Notes: generated from the letters alone by a model not told the origin. Positions 44,805 through 56,375 are shown, numbered from the stretch's first letter. The stretch is 64,000 nucleotides of DNA from Schizosaccharomyces osmophilus (GCF_027921745.1 NC_079238.1:3844001-3908000); one strand, 5' to 3'. Made by a program: numbers and translations.

Positions 44805-47298
44805 CTAAACCAACTTTAAAGACTCTAGCCAATCGTTTGTAAGGTATAATTTGCTGGCAACGAGTTTTCCAATGGCGCTAGTATTTTCGGCTACTTTGAC
44901 GCCCTCCATAAAAGCAGCCCAAAAATCCAAAAATTCGGACAAAAATGCTTTTGCATCTGTAACGTAGGGAAAATCTTCCTTTAGTTTTTTGAACGTAGTT
45001 TCAATAGCGACTTCCTTGTTCATGTCATTATCACTTCTAGAGAGAGTCTGCAGAAGCTCATTCATAAATATACCTGACAGTAGGCTACAAAAGTTTCTTC
45101 GAAAAGGGAATCTAAAATAAGGTTAGTAACAGTTAGCAATATAGTGTGACTTTCATACGTTTTTCTTATCGAATATGGGTTTACAAGATTCCTGTCGGCA
45201 TTAGCGTTCATGATAACAGATGCTATTAAAATAGCGGCCAACTCGTGAAGGTTAGCACCAAAGCTTGTTTGCATCATATAAAATTGTAATAAATCGCGAT
45301 CAGGTGTAAATAACTGGTAAATCGTTTCTTTTCCAATTGGAAGGAATGTGGCAAGTTTCGATAAAAATTCAATTACAGAGGGGATATGAAGGGTGGAAGA
45401 GGTTGCAGAATCAAACCCTGGTTCTTTGATTTGTCGTAGGCGTAATAATTCAAACAACACACACATGGAGCTCTGATACTGAACGTTACATTTTTCAAGA
45501 GCCATCAATAAAGGGGAGCCCCAAGAAGTAAGCTGATGGGTCGTAGATACAAATGACCGAATCTGAAGAAATCGATAAAAGGAGCTCAAGACTATCTCGG
45601 AAGTTGTAGAAAGCAGACGTTTCGGAGGGTTTTTTATGCCTATACCAGTATCTGAACAAAAGCTTTTTTCAACAAAATTTTTATCCCTTAAACAATCAAG
45701 CATATTGTGTATATTAATAGGTTTATTTTCGCTCACTGCTTTCTTTATACCTAAGGGTATGCATTCATCGTAAATCATCCAGGCTCTAGTGTCGTTATAT
45801 AGTGGAGGATCATAGTTGCGCATAACTTTTAAAGAGGCTTGCTGGTTATGCCCATGAAGAGAAATGACATCGCGAGCCTGATAAAATCGGTGAAGAGGTT
45901 GAGTTAGCAAATTGAGACCTTGTGACCAAATTTCCTCTAGATCATCAACAAATCTTCGCTGGTTGACAGCAGCCATTGCGACTGCATTCTTATGAGCAGC
46001 AGGCTCTGGTTTTGCACTTTCCTGACTTGAATAATTAGCAATATGCTGCTCAAGTATGGAAACCGGATCACTGAAACAGCCAGACACCAACGCGCTAATC
46101 ATCCTAGAAGGAAGCAATCCACGAGAAATATAGTAGTATAATTCGTTAGGAAGTCGTGTTCCCATAATTGCATTAATATTGGTGGGAACGGAATTCTCTG
46201 GTACGGGTGGAGTAGCAATTCCCTTTTCGTTCATAATAATACAGTAATTTAAATAACAAAAAGATCGCCTGTATTGCTGAAGTAATTCTTGAGCACTACC
46301 GGATGGCATTGTGTCGGCGAATCCTTCCACTACACGATAAGCGGAACCAAGCATTGTAACAAGCTCTATTGAAGATTTCAGCAAGAATGTCCCTTCAAAT
46401 TGAGGGAGTGTGGGCGAAATGGAAGTACCACAAAGTAAGCACGCCTCGACAAATTGACTCCAGGATGCACATCTGCTGTCTTGAAAGATAGCATCTCCGT
46501 CTAGCCATTGAATTGTAGAAGACTGTTTGTTCGATTCATTTTGTTGAGGATTGGAGAGCGAAGAACGAAAGGACTCTGATTGCAAATACGGAATAGTAAT
46601 TGACAGAATCGGACGTTTCACATCGAAAAGAAGTAGATCTTCAGGGCCATATACAGCATCAACATAAGATTTTGATGCACCTCCCTGGAAGTAGGAAAGC
46701 TGTGCCATAGCCAAGTAGGGAGCAACAAAATAATCGATGTCCTTTGTATCCAAAATTTTCTTCAAAAAATCACATAATCTGTCTAAAGAATCCCGTTGGT
46801 TACTATAAAGGAAGGTACGTCTATTTTCAGACTGGTTACGATGACTGTTACCATCGGGGTCCATTCGATACAAATTCGTATGAATGTTGGCATCGTACGG
46901 ATCGAAGCTTGACAAGGAGTACTGCATCCTAGATAGCTTACTTTGTTTGCGCGAGGCTTCGCCTTGACCGCTAGCTTCAAAGGTTAAGGGAATGCCATTA
47001 AAAACAAATAAAGGAGTAATGCTGTAATTTTTCAAAACATCAAGAAAAGAATTTACGTAAGTGTTAAGAATTTCGGATTCTCCATCCACAGAGATTGCTT
47101 GAAGCTCTTCCGCGCTTAATCTTCTTAGTAGTTCTATTAGAAAATAGCTGGCATCAATTCCCAGCTTCCTGTTGGCTATTTGAGATATGTTACAGGTAAA
47201 TTCATGCCGGTTTTTAATTAAGAATAATTCTAAAGAGTGTACTTTGCGAAGACATGTTAGCATATAGCAATTCGACACTGATTTGACTTACTAGTCAT
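44805..47298 (-). CDS. mkt1: Mkt1, XPG-like post-transcriptional regulator
   Basis: Three exons: 47298-47292, 47241-45159 and 45111-44805, giving 798 residues. Exon 1 is only seven bases (ATG ACT A). After a GTAAGT donor, GCTAAC branch and AAG acceptor the protein reads 'MTIHSLELFLIKN', matching the way Mkt1 proteins begin (M-x-I-x-S-L-E). The long frame alone has no suitable ATG. The XPG-N part ('LGIDASYFLIELL') and XPG-I part ('YFVAPYLAMAQLSYF') resemble flap nucleases, but the acidic cluster is incomplete and Mkt1 is thought not to cut DNA. The MKT1 C-terminal domain includes the last exon. With a Pbp1/ataxin-2-like partner it regulates mRNAs, and in S. pombe SPAC139.01c has also been linked to RNAi heterochromatin. 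Confidence 0.9.
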
Positions 47299-47526
47299 TT
47301 TTTGAATGTGATGAGTCAAAAAATACGTTAGTTCAGTTTTATCTTTCTTTTGCAAAATAATGTCCTTTTTTTTTTTAAAAAGTAATTTGGTTAACGCATA
47401 GATTATCGATAGTTACGTGAAATCGTTGAGATGGCTAATGGGCATTATTTTGTACTGAAGGAGGCCTGCCTACCTTGTAAAGATCATTATAGATTTTTTT
47501 TTATGAGACGATCAGAATAAGTTTTA

Positions 47527-47585
<59 letters not shown>

Positions 47586-47872
47586 GATTCAAGTATACAA
47601 ACTAAGCATAAATAAAACATACAAGCAATGTCCCGGGGGAATTCGTTATAATAAGTTAAGCTTGTTGTATAGATGGTGTCCTGAAACATACACCTTTTTA
47701 TAAATTAGCTCTTAATTAAACTAAAATAAGCGTATTTAAAGGGGTAGACCTTAGCATGATTAGTAAAGCAATTACCCCAGTAAACAAATATAATAACATT
47801 AAAAAATAACGACGCATATATATGTACAATCCCTGCCATTTTTTTTAATGGAAAAAAGAAAAAAAAAGAAAG
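47299..47872. other. mkt1 upstream / oac1 downstream region
   Basis: 0.57 kb dominated by the 49-base A tract at 47533-47581. No gene. Confidence 0.6.
47533..47581. repeat. uninterrupted A49 tract
   Basis: About 49 consecutive A on the plus strand, 235 bases upstream of the mkt1 start. Length may be uncertain because homopolymers are hard to sequence. Confidence 0.9.
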
Positions 47873-48850
47873 CTAATCTTTGGAAAACCTAGAAAACAGC
47901 TTGTTCGTTTGCTCAGCAAATGTGAGCGTGAATATGGTATGAGGAGCAATTCTAGCCAAATGAGCGCCAAAACCCTTATACAAGGCGAAGAATCCTTCGG
48001 CGCGAACTGTCTTGAGGATACAGTCGAGAGGATTCTTGTAAAGCTCCTTGTTCTTTTGGTTATACATACGAGTCATAACTGTATCAAAGACTTGCATGCA
48101 GCAACATACACCAAAGCCCGAAATGGAGCTAGCGGTTAAATGTTTAAGTGTTCCCTCCTTCATAAGATTGTTGTGTTCGATAGTGCGCTTGGCCCAGTTG
48201 TAAATAGGAAGTTGGACGGCTGAACCTGACACGGTACGAATGATAGCAGCGTCGGCACCAGCAAAAATTCCCCGAACCCCATTTTCGTGAACAATTCGCT
48301 TGAAACCATCCAAGATATGTTTGTAGCCATATTGTTCACCGATAGGGAAAACAGGAGAGTATGACTGCATACGGGTTTTAATCAAAAAGAAAGGAGAGCC
48401 AAACAAAGCACCGAAGAAACCGGATCCAGCACCGCTAAGAACATTGATGGTCACGCTATTACCCTTTGGGTCCTTCAGGAAGCTACGATTCAAGTACGAG
48501 CGAATGGGGTCATAAAAACCAAGACGACAGCCATTTAAGAAAAGCTGATAAATGTACGCAGTTCCAAGACCTCGTTGGAGTCCTCGGATTCCTTCATGCT
48601 TGGCAATTAATCTGAAAGCTTGCGGGACACTTTTGTAGATTTTTTTAGATGTATCTACCTTTGTCAGCTGTCCCTGAAGTTGAAAGCGAGTTTTGATAAT
48701 TTCGAAAGGATTGGTTAAAGTAACAGCACCGCATGCAGCAATTCCTCCGGAAACAAATCCCAATACCGGCCCCAATTTCTTTGGTTGTACTGGAGGTTTT
48801 GCTGCAACATTTGCTGACTCGCTTACTGCAGATTGTAACTTTTGATCCAT
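47873..48850 (-). CDS. oac1: mitochondrial carrier, oxaloacetate/sulphate type
   Basis: One exon of 325 residues with the three-fold mitochondrial carrier repeat. The signature PX(D/E)XX(K/R) appears as 'NPFEIIKTRFQ' (47-57) in repeat 1, a variant 'SPFFLIKTRMQ' in repeat 2 and 'QVFDTVMTRMY' in repeat 3. The second and third are degenerate, as is usual for this subfamily. The ~25-residue N-terminal tail is polar. Oac1-type carriers bring oxaloacetate, sulphate and related anions across the inner membrane. The substrate is inferred from the orthologue SPAC139.02c by gene order, not from substrate-contact residues. The C-terminal 'ARIAPHTIFTLTFAEQ' is typical of the third repeat. Confidence 0.9.
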   Translation of the reverse strand: MDQKLQSAVSESANVAAKPPVQPKKLGPVLGFVSGGIAACGAVTLTNPFEIIKTRFQLQGQLTKVDTSKKIYKSVPQAFRLIAKHEGIRGLQRGLGTAYIYQLFLNGCRLGFYDPIRSYLNRSFLKDPKGNSVTINVLSGAGSGFFGALFGSPFFLIKTRMQSYSPVFPIGEQYGYKHILDGFKRIVHENGVRGIFAGADAAIIRTVSGSAVQLPIYNWAKRTIEHNNLMKEGTLKHLTASSISGFGVCCCMQVFDTVMTRMYNQKNKELYKNPLDCILKTVRAEGFFALYKGFGAHLARIAPHTIFTLTFAEQTNKLFSRFSKD

Positions 48851-49828
48851 TGATATAAGCGTTCAAGCAGTCCTACTGTTCTGGGTAAAGCAGGTCTTTT
48901 ACCAGTTTGGGGGAGTTCTGGATACCCAGTGTAAATGAAAAACGAAGTAATTTTGCCTTTTCTTATCTGATTTTTTCTTCATATTATTCACATTAAAGTC
49001 CTCTTTAACACGATATATCGGTGTAAATTTTCAGTGACTTACCATTTTCTATACTAAGATATACCTATGTTTATTTACGTATGCGTTTTTTGGATTTTTT
49101 GAATCGAAAAATGCAAGGATCTATAGAAATTAAAAATACATGATAACAGTAAAATCCCGAATCAAAAAGAAAGGAAATGAAGATTTTGATAGCTGTCACT
49201 TGGCAAATAGCAAGTAATTTTCTGTTTCCCCTGGTAAAAGTAGTAAATCTTGTAAGAGCATCTATAGTCACGAGAACACCTTTCTCATTTTATGAGGGAA
49301 CCTGGTCGCCCATTAGTTCAGCGTGTCAATTTGACTGAACCAAGTTTTGATTCATTTGCTAAAAACAAACACTGGATGTTTTGGATTGGCAATCCAAATG
49401 AAACGAAAAGACATCCATTATTTTGTATGTAAAAGCTTTCACTTCTACTCATACATTATTCAAATTCACATATTACGTTGTCAGAGATTCGAGTATTTTA
49501 AGTCTACTTTTAAGCGAAAGTAATGCTCCCTAGGTACTGAAAGAGGTGAATAAGTTTCTTGCCCACTCCCAAGCTAAATGCAAGGATTTTAGTAATAGTA
49601 GTTAGGGTCCTTACTCTTGTTTTATGCCTATACTTAAAAATTTATCAATACATTAATACAGTGAAGAGAAAGCTGTGGCTGTTAGTAATCATCCTAGAAG
49701 GTTTATTTCTTGGTCAGCGCTTCTCTTTTCTTCCTTTTTTGGTTTCTTTTCGAAATAAAAATCAATTTTTTTGGCTGTAAAACCATCCTGGCCGGTTTTA
49801 TGTTTTTTTTGGTTATGCAGCACTAGAC
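48851..49828. other. divergent region oac1 / Zn-cluster regulator
   Basis: 0.98 kb between two gene starts, AT-rich, no gene or RNA supported. Confidence 0.6.
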
Positions 49829-51856
49829 ATGGAGTTGTCTAAAACGGGTTCTAAGAAAATAGGACAAACTACGCGTCGTGCTATCCATTCATGCTTGGCA
49901 TGTAGAAAAAAGAAATTGAAGTGTGATCATGGAAGACCTTGTTCAAACTGTAAAAAGAGAGGGACGACCTTTTCGTGTATATACTTGCAACAAGGACGAT
50001 CATCATCTAATGGATTTGAGGGAGGAAGCGAAACAGATTCTGTTATAAGTGAGCTCTTGAGTAGGATTTCTCATCTTGAGCATATGCTCGGAGAATCAAA
50101 CACACATGACCCTCCCGAAGGTAAGAATCCGTTCTCACATACTTGCTGTAATAACCTTTTTTTACACAGATACATCATCAGCAGCACCACTCCCCGAAGT
50201 AAAAGAAGACTCTTCTGGTTTTGATGAGGCTGAACGGAATATAGGTACTCTATCATTGCGGGATTTAACAAAAACTACGTATGTTAATTATCCTTCATCT
50301 TCTCATGTGGCCTGGCATTTACGAAAAACAAATTCTCTAAATGTAGATCAGGAATTAACTGAAGAGGGAAGGGAAGTTGCACAAGAATCCTTTCTATTTC
50401 GCCTCCCTGTTCGTGAAAACGCTCTGAACTATCTTCCGCCAAAATACATCTCTGACATTTTTGTCAGGGAATACTTTATTCGGTGTCATTTATTTATGCC
50501 AGTCTTACATAAGCCTGTGTTTATGGAGAGATATAAAGTTTATTGGGAAGATCCAGCTGAAAGAAAGCCATCAATGACTTCTCTTCTTTTCGCTATGTTT
50601 GCCAGCGCCCTACTTGCTACGCCTGTTGAAACTCGACGTAGCTGGAATCTGGAAAAAGATGAAAAGTATCTATCCGTTGAGTATCATTTGGCCTTTCGTT
50701 ACGCGTTGGCATCATCCAATTTTTTAATTGATCCTGATTTAAATACTTTAAGAGCTTTAATTATCTGTCAGGTATATATATTATTATTTCCTTTTTCTGC
50801 TTTTACATATACTAATCTCTCAGATTACTTTTGACTCTGATAGTTTGTTAGCTCCCCCATCTCTTGTGGGGTTGATTACACAAAGCGCTTATTTTATGGG
50901 ACTACACCGAGATGGATCTTTGTACGGTTTAAATAGTACCTTTACCGAAATTAGACGAAGAGTTTGGTCGTCTATCCTGGTCTTGGATATAAGAGTGTCT
51001 GAATTGACAGGTATTCCTCCTCGAATCCAAGAAGACAGTTATGACACGAGCTTTCCTAGACTCTTACCAGAGGAAACCTTTCAAGAAGATCCATCAATTT
51101 TTGCTGCAGGGATCTTCACTTGTATAACCGGTAAAGCATCACGTAAAGTTTCCAAATACACCCGGGTACTATTAGGGTTGAAGTCTCCAAATTACAGTAC
51201 AATTTTGGAAATGGATGAAAAACTAAGTAATTATTTAAAAGAGGTCAAGCAGGAGTTTCTTCCTAATCCTACTATGGTTCATGAAAGATTACTGCAACTT
51301 TTCACGACTTACATTTTCCAACGATTTCCAATTTTGTCTCATTTTCCTTTTCTTTTAAAGGAAGGTCCTTCAATTTATTCTTACAGCCGAGTCCGTGCTG
51401 TTGAATGCGCTATGGACGCTTTGTCAAGTTTATACGAGCTTGGCACCACTCCTGAGTTTTCTATGTATTCATGGTTTTTTTGGAGATACCCCCCTTTTCA
51501 TCCGTGCATCGTTCTTCTTTTAGATATATTACAATCTGAACAAAATATATATTTGGATGACAAGAGAGTGGTTATGATTAACCAAATATTCTCCCTGTTT
51601 CCTAAATTAACAGATATTCGACGTTTTTATCAGGCATGGGCATTACTACAAACTTCACGGAACCATGTCTGGGAAAAATTGGGATTAAATACATCAAATA
51701 ATTTAGCAATCTCAGAGGAAGACACACCCGAAATGGGGTTTTTGGATCCAACAAATTTGGATATTAACTGGGTAAGTTTCTTTAATTGCTGAAGGACTTT
51801 TAGTTAACATTATCAAGGATGACTGGGATGCAATTTTCCAACATTGTCCGTTCTAA
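49829..51856 (+). CDS. Zn2Cys6 fungal transcription factor
   Basis: Four exons: 49829-50120, 50170-50771, 50824-51771 and 51818-51856, giving 626 residues. The last exon adds only 'DDWDAIFQHCPF'. The zinc cluster has cysteines 22, 25, 32, 38, 41 and 50 (CX2CX6CX5CX2CX8C), then a short coiled-coil-like segment 'SELLSRISHLEHML' for dimer formation. The middle holds the fungal-specific regulatory domain ('AYFMGLHRDGS' and 'RRRVWSSILVLDIRVSELTGIPP' region). Orthologue by order: SPAC139.03. Targets cannot be read from the sequence. It sits beside fap2 and an aldehyde dehydrogenase and may regulate them, which is inference from position only. The intergenic space to the convergent fap2 stop is about 160 bases. 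Confidence 0.92.
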
Positions 51857-52015
51857 AAGCTGAACTTTTGCGGTATTTTATACAGGAATTATACTACATA
51901 AAAATGGTTTATTTATTTTTGTAAGTTTAAATAATAATATTCACAAAAAAGCTACTTTATTTTATTCTTATTACAGGGTGCTAGCTAAGTGGGCTAGAAA
52001 AAAACCTCGGCTACA

Positions 52016-53308
52016 TCAATTGTTTGGCGTAAAACTGACATCCTTTAAATCAACCAAAGATTGAGAGCCTCTCCATTTGACTTCCGTAGTGTGGTTGTCC
52101 ATATTCTTCCATTTCCAAGCTTCTTGCCATTCAGTCGATAGTGTACCGTGTATTTTTTGAGCAATGTACTTGCCTATGTTGGGTAAAAACTTGAAAGCAT
52201 GACCACTGTCTCCATTAGCAATGAAAACATTCTCTGTTCCAGGCAACTTATCTACTAAGAATTCAGAATCGGAGGTATCGGAGATCCAGCATATTTTGCA
52301 CTTTTCTAGAGGACGATCTGCCAATTCAGGAAGGTACATCCGTAGAAAGCGATAAATACTTTCTTTGGCGTAACCCGGAATTTCAGTGTATTGAGATGGA
52401 GTAGTTGGTAAGGAGGTAATAATAGATTCATCGTAACGAGTCCGCGTATTGTAGACATATTCGTAGCCGGCACTAGAGAACTTTAGAAGTTTGGTTTTTG
52501 GATCCGGAGGAAAAATGTAGGCCATGTCAGGGTCAAAAATGATTGGCATATTTCTGTAATGATTGTATTCTGCTTCCGTTAATTGCATATGAGCAACGGG
52601 TAGCCCTTTGGCTATAACCCGACGGTCTGTATGAATGTAGGCATTCATGTAAGCACCTATGGCCAGTAGGATGGTATCCGCTTGTATGATTGAACCATCT
52701 TCAATTTCAACAGCGACGGAAGCGGTGGAACCAGAGTTGGTATTTGGAAAAACAAATCGTTTAAAAGAGCCACACTTTCCATACCGAAATTCCACTCCAA
52801 ACTTTTTAGCCTCTGATTCCATCCATACTAATGCGTCCGATGCACTGGCATAGCCAGCGTGTTCATTAAAGACTGCCGAGGTATCTTCGTTTAAAGGAGC
52901 GTTTGATAAGAAAGCAGGGAATTTTTGGCGGATCTCGTCCGGAGTGTTGAGATCAACCAATGCAGTTTCTCCTAACAATTTTCTTAAATTGGCTTGAGAA
53001 ACAGCGTCAAACTGACATCTGTTGGGGTCTTTGGAATTGATACTTAACCGACCGCATTCATGGTATGTGGAAGATACTGGAGCCTTGGATCTCCAAGAGT
53101 CCATCGCCTCTATTGCCAGTTTCATGTACTTTATATCTGCATACTCTGGACGGATGATTTTGTTCAAGTCATTTGCAGCTGATAAGCTAGATGGCACGGT
53201 TTCTGCATCAATGGCAATGATCTTGTCAAAGGCATGTTGCTTTGCTAATTCGACAGCAGCAGAAAGGCCAAAAACGCCGCAGCCAACGATCAAACCAGTC
53301 TTCGACAT
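52016..53308 (-). CDS. fap2: FAD-dependent amino-acid oxidase (DAO family)
   Basis: One exon of 430 residues from ATG 53308. The open frame reaches further upstream but has no earlier ATG. The Rossmann FAD-binding motif 'GLIVGCGVFGLSAAVELAK' starts at residue 5, and 'FIANGDSGHAFKFLPNIGKYIAQ' near the C-terminus is the second FAD contact typical of sarcosine/pipecolate/fructosyl-amino-acid oxidases. These enzymes oxidise a secondary amine and release hydrogen peroxide. S. pombe has two, Fap1 (L-pipecolate) and Fap2 (SPAC139.04c, saccharopine type as I remember it), and gene order supports Fap2 here. The exact substrate is not decided by the sequence. No C-terminal SKL-type peroxisomal signal is present (it ends 'SFTPNN'). 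Divergent from the aldehyde dehydrogenase at 54885. Confidence 0.85.
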   Translation of the reverse strand: MSKTGLIVGCGVFGLSAAVELAKQHAFDKIIAIDAETVPSSLSAANDLNKIIRPEYADIKYMKLAIEAMDSWRSKAPVSSTYHECGRLSINSKDPNRCQFDAVSQANLRKLLGETALVDLNTPDEIRQKFPAFLSNAPLNEDTSAVFNEHAGYASASDALVWMESEAKKFGVEFRYGKCGSFKRFVFPNTNSGSTASVAVEIEDGSIIQADTILLAIGAYMNAYIHTDRRVIAKGLPVAHMQLTEAEYNHYRNMPIIFDPDMAYIFPPDPKTKLLKFSSAGYEYVYNTRTRYDESIITSLPTTPSQYTEIPGYAKESIYRFLRMYLPELADRPLEKCKICWISDTSDSEFLVDKLPGTENVFIANGDSGHAFKFLPNIGKYIAQKIHGTLSTEWQEAWKWKNMDNHTTEVKWRGSQSLVDLKDVSFTPNN

Positions 53309-54884
53309 GAGACTAAATCGTTTGTTTTTGGGATTGGGAGCTAGACGGACATGAATGCTCGGATGAAACAAGTTGCTGACAGGCAATCAGATAAGTATCT
53401 CCAAATACGGCAGACAACTTTATTTCCCTCCATCTAGTACCGTACATGCATGTTGAAATGAGAATGGAGTAGATGTTTTACTAGCTAAGATCCACGACTT
53501 TAGCGAAAAGAACTACTTTTCTTCCCTGCGAAGACTATAGCTAAGTATGACTACAAACGTAGCCAAAAAAAAAAAAAAGAAAAAAAAAAAGAAAAAGAAG
53601 GAAACGAAATTAAATGAAATGAAAAAAAAAAAAAGAGATAAATAACCAAATATCTCTATCTACTAATGTCTAGTTACAAAGAAAACCTCCATAACTACCA
53701 TAAGAAAGAAGTCTACCTTTCTGACGATTTTTATTGTTTAAATATACTTTCATATAACATAATTGCTACCAAATCAACTCTTTTTCAAATAAAACTACAA
53801 TGTCTTTTCTTTTTATCGTTTTTTTGTTTTTTTTTTGTTTACATTTCATTTTTCTTATTTTGTTTTGTTTTATTTTGCTTGTTTACATATTCGCTCCCGT
53901 TTTTATGACGACACCTTTTTTTTTCGCAAATCGGTATCCTGAATTTCTAGTACGTCAAAATTGCGTGCCATAGCATCCGTCGGCTATTTGTTTATGACGT
54001 CTGAGGGTTTCAAATGGAAAGTAACCCAAGTGTCCACGAAGTCATGAAAAAGGAAAATGACCAAGACTTTATGAGTAACCCAAGTGTTCATCAATATAGA
54101 AGCTAAATAAGTGATGTTTCTTTCATTAGACATTTTCCTTCTAACTGCAAAAACTGATACGAATTGGGAACCTCTCCTGAAAACCCAGAGAACAATATTT
54201 CGCTTCTCCTTGACTTTAAATCCTGGATGAAGGAATGGATGACAGAGGTCGGCTTTGTAAACAATTTGAATGTGTCAAAGTGCTTTCAGTGCTTTCAACG
54301 TTGATACTAACCATTTCTTTGAAAATAAAACAAACGTAAGCCTATTCGGATCCATTTTTACCTACTGAATAGTTTGTAGCTACGTCTTTTAATCAGCTGT
54401 TCATTCTTAGCAAAATGGGTCGCAGAATTGCTTTCAGAGACAACTGCAGCTTCGTTTGTTATTCAAAAACTGTCAATTGAATTATATTTTGTTTCTAATT
54501 ATCTCAAGTTTCCCTCCGGCATTTCCAAAAACACAAATGATACACTTCATTTTTCATATAATGAAAAAAAAAAGTTTCATTTACCGAACATAACGTCAGT
54601 CTAGATATAAACACATATGGAAGCTTTTTCTTTTTTTTTTTCTTTCTTCTATTTGATTACTACATTATATCATTGTTCGTTGAAAAAGTTATATATCTCC
54701 TCGTAAACCACGTCTAGGACACTTCCATTGCCAACAAGTTTTATTTATTCTTGAGTTCATAATTGTCTTCCTTGATTCCCTTTCGCTTTCTTTACGACGT
54801 GATTTCCATTCTGTTTCGTCTCTTATTTATTTATTTCTTCATCTGTCCATTGCATTAACTTCCAGATATTTATTCCTTAACATC
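53309..54884. other. shared upstream region fap2 / aldehyde dehydrogenase
   Basis: 1.6 kb between two gene starts. It contains an A-rich stretch (53563-53640), a T-rich stretch (53800-53930) and the imperfect 21-base direct repeat at 54020 and 54074. An 80-codon low-complexity frame at 53666-53908 is not supported. Confidence 0.6.
54020..54094. repeat. imperfect 21-bp direct repeat, 54 bases apart
   Basis: AGTAACCCAAGTGT is identical at 54020-54033 and 54074-54087, and the match extends to 18 of 21 bases. It lies in the middle of the divergent fap2/aldehyde dehydrogenase region and could be a paired regulator site. Confidence 0.7.
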
Positions 54885-56375
54885 ATGTCATCAACAGCTT
54901 CCTTGTTTCATCGCCCTGAATTGTTTGGCCTTAATCAACCCGTTGCTCCTAGCGTTGTGCATGGAAAATGGTTCACTTCGAATAGCAAGAAATTCTTTTC
55001 CGTTGAGAATCCATCAGACACCCAAGAAGTCGGTAAAGTAACCGATATGACTGTGGATGAGACCAAAAAAGCTATAGAGGCCGCTTCGGACGCTTTCAAA
55101 TCCTATAAAAACTTAACCCATGTACAGCGAAGCGAACTATTAAGTCGCTGGGCTACCCTGATAGAGGAAAACAAAGAAGATTTGGTAAAGATGCTCACTA
55201 TGGAAAATGGTAAACCTCTTTCGCACTCTGATATGGAGGTTTCTGCTTCAATTGGCTATATCAAATGGTATGCAGGAGAAGCTGTTCGTGTTTTTGGTGA
55301 TGTCGCACCTTCCAGCTTGCAAATGAACAACTTTATCTTGTCCGTAAAGCAACCCGTCGGCATTTCCGGTTTAATAACACCATGGAATTTCCCTAGTGCT
55401 ATGGTTACTCGAAAGGGAGGTGCTGCATTGGCTGCTGGTTGTACTATCGTTATCATGCCTTCGGCTAGTACTCCTTATTCTTGCCTTGGCCTTGTCAAAC
55501 TTGCACAGGAAGCTGGTTTCCCTGAAGGTGTTATCAATGTTGTCACTACTTCCAATGTTAGTGAACATGGCAAAGAGCTAACTACCAATCCTTTGATCCG
55601 TAAAATCTCTTTCACAGGAAGTACAAATGTCGGAAAAATCCTTATGAGCCAAAGTGCTAGTACGGTGAAAAAGATTTCAATGGAACTGGGTGGAAACGCC
55701 CCTTTCATTGTTTTTCCCGACTTCCCTGTTGATCAAGCCGTGCAATCACTCTGCAATATCAAATTCTTCAGTGCTGGTGAAGTTTGCGTCTGCCCTAACC
55801 GTGTCTACGTTCACAAGGACATATATGAAGAATTCAGTAAACAGCTTCTAGAGAAAGTCAAAAGCATAAAGGTCGGTGACGGACTTGATCCTTCTACCGG
55901 TTTAGGTCCTTTGATTTCCAAGCAAGGATGTGATAAAATGGCAAGCCATATTGAGGATTCTGTCTCAAAGGGTGCCAAGTTATTAGCAGGCGGCAAGCCT
56001 ATTACCGACAAAGGTGGATACTTTTTTGAACCCACTGTTCTTACAAACTTGAACCAAGATATGATCGTCGCCTGCGAAGAAACCTTTGGTCCATTGATTT
56101 CCCTGTTCCAATTCGACAATGTTGATCAAGTTTTAGAGTGGGCTAATGACACCGAAGTTGGCTTGGCTGCTTATGTTTTTTCAAAGGACGTCACTACCTT
56201 AGTCCATGTGGCTAAAGAGCTCGAAGTTGGTCTCGTTGGTGCAAACATTGAATTGGTAGACGAGCCTTTCATGTCTTTTGGTGGTATCAAACAGAGCGGT
56301 TTCGGAAAAGAAGCCGGTCGTCATGGTGTTGAAGAGTTCATGATCATCAAAGAAATAAACCTTAAGACTCAATGA
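54885..56375 (+). CDS. succinate-semialdehyde dehydrogenase-like aldehyde dehydrogenase
   Basis: One exon of 496 residues, the usual ALDH length, with no mitochondrial presequence evident ('MSSTASLFHRPELFGL'). Conserved parts are 'TPWNFPSAMVTRKGGAALAAG' region for cofactor binding, 'FTGSTNVGK', the catalytic Glu in 'MELGGNAPFIVF' and the catalytic Cys in 'FFSAGEVCVCPNRVYVH', and 'EETFGPLISL'. The fit is best to the SSADH (GabD) group, which oxidises succinate semialdehyde from GABA breakdown with NAD(P). Orthologue by order: SPAC139.05. Because it faces an amine oxidase whose product is a semialdehyde of the lysine pathway, a role on a longer semialdehyde is possible. That is inference. Confidence 0.92.
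   Translation: MSSTASLFHRPELFGLNQPVAPSVVHGKWFTSNSKKFFSVENPSDTQEVGKVTDMTVDETKKAIEAASDAFKSYKNLTHVQRSELLSRWATLIEENKEDLVKMLTMENGKPLSHSDMEVSASIGYIKWYAGEAVRVFGDVAPSSLQMNNFILSVKQPVGISGLITPWNFPSAMVTRKGGAALAAGCTIVIMPSASTPYSCLGLVKLAQEAGFPEGVINVVTTSNVSEHGKELTTNPLIRKISFTGSTNVGKILMSQSASTVKKISMELGGNAPFIVFPDFPVDQAVQSLCNIKFFSAGEVCVCPNRVYVHKDIYEEFSKQLLEKVKSIKVGDGLDPSTGLGPLISKQGCDKMASHIEDSVSKGAKLLAGGKPITDKGGYFFEPTVLTNLNQDMIVACEETFGPLISLFQFDNVDQVLEWANDTEVGLAAYVFSKDVTTLVHVAKELEVGLVGANIELVDEPFMSFGGIKQSGFGKEAGRHGVEEFMIIKEINLKTQ

Noticed and set aside
45062-45065. Apparent frameshift or overlap of two ORFs at the 3' end of mkt1
   Set aside because: Explained by an ordinary intron, 45158-45112, with GTATGA donor, GCTAAC/ACTAAC branch and TTTTAG acceptor.
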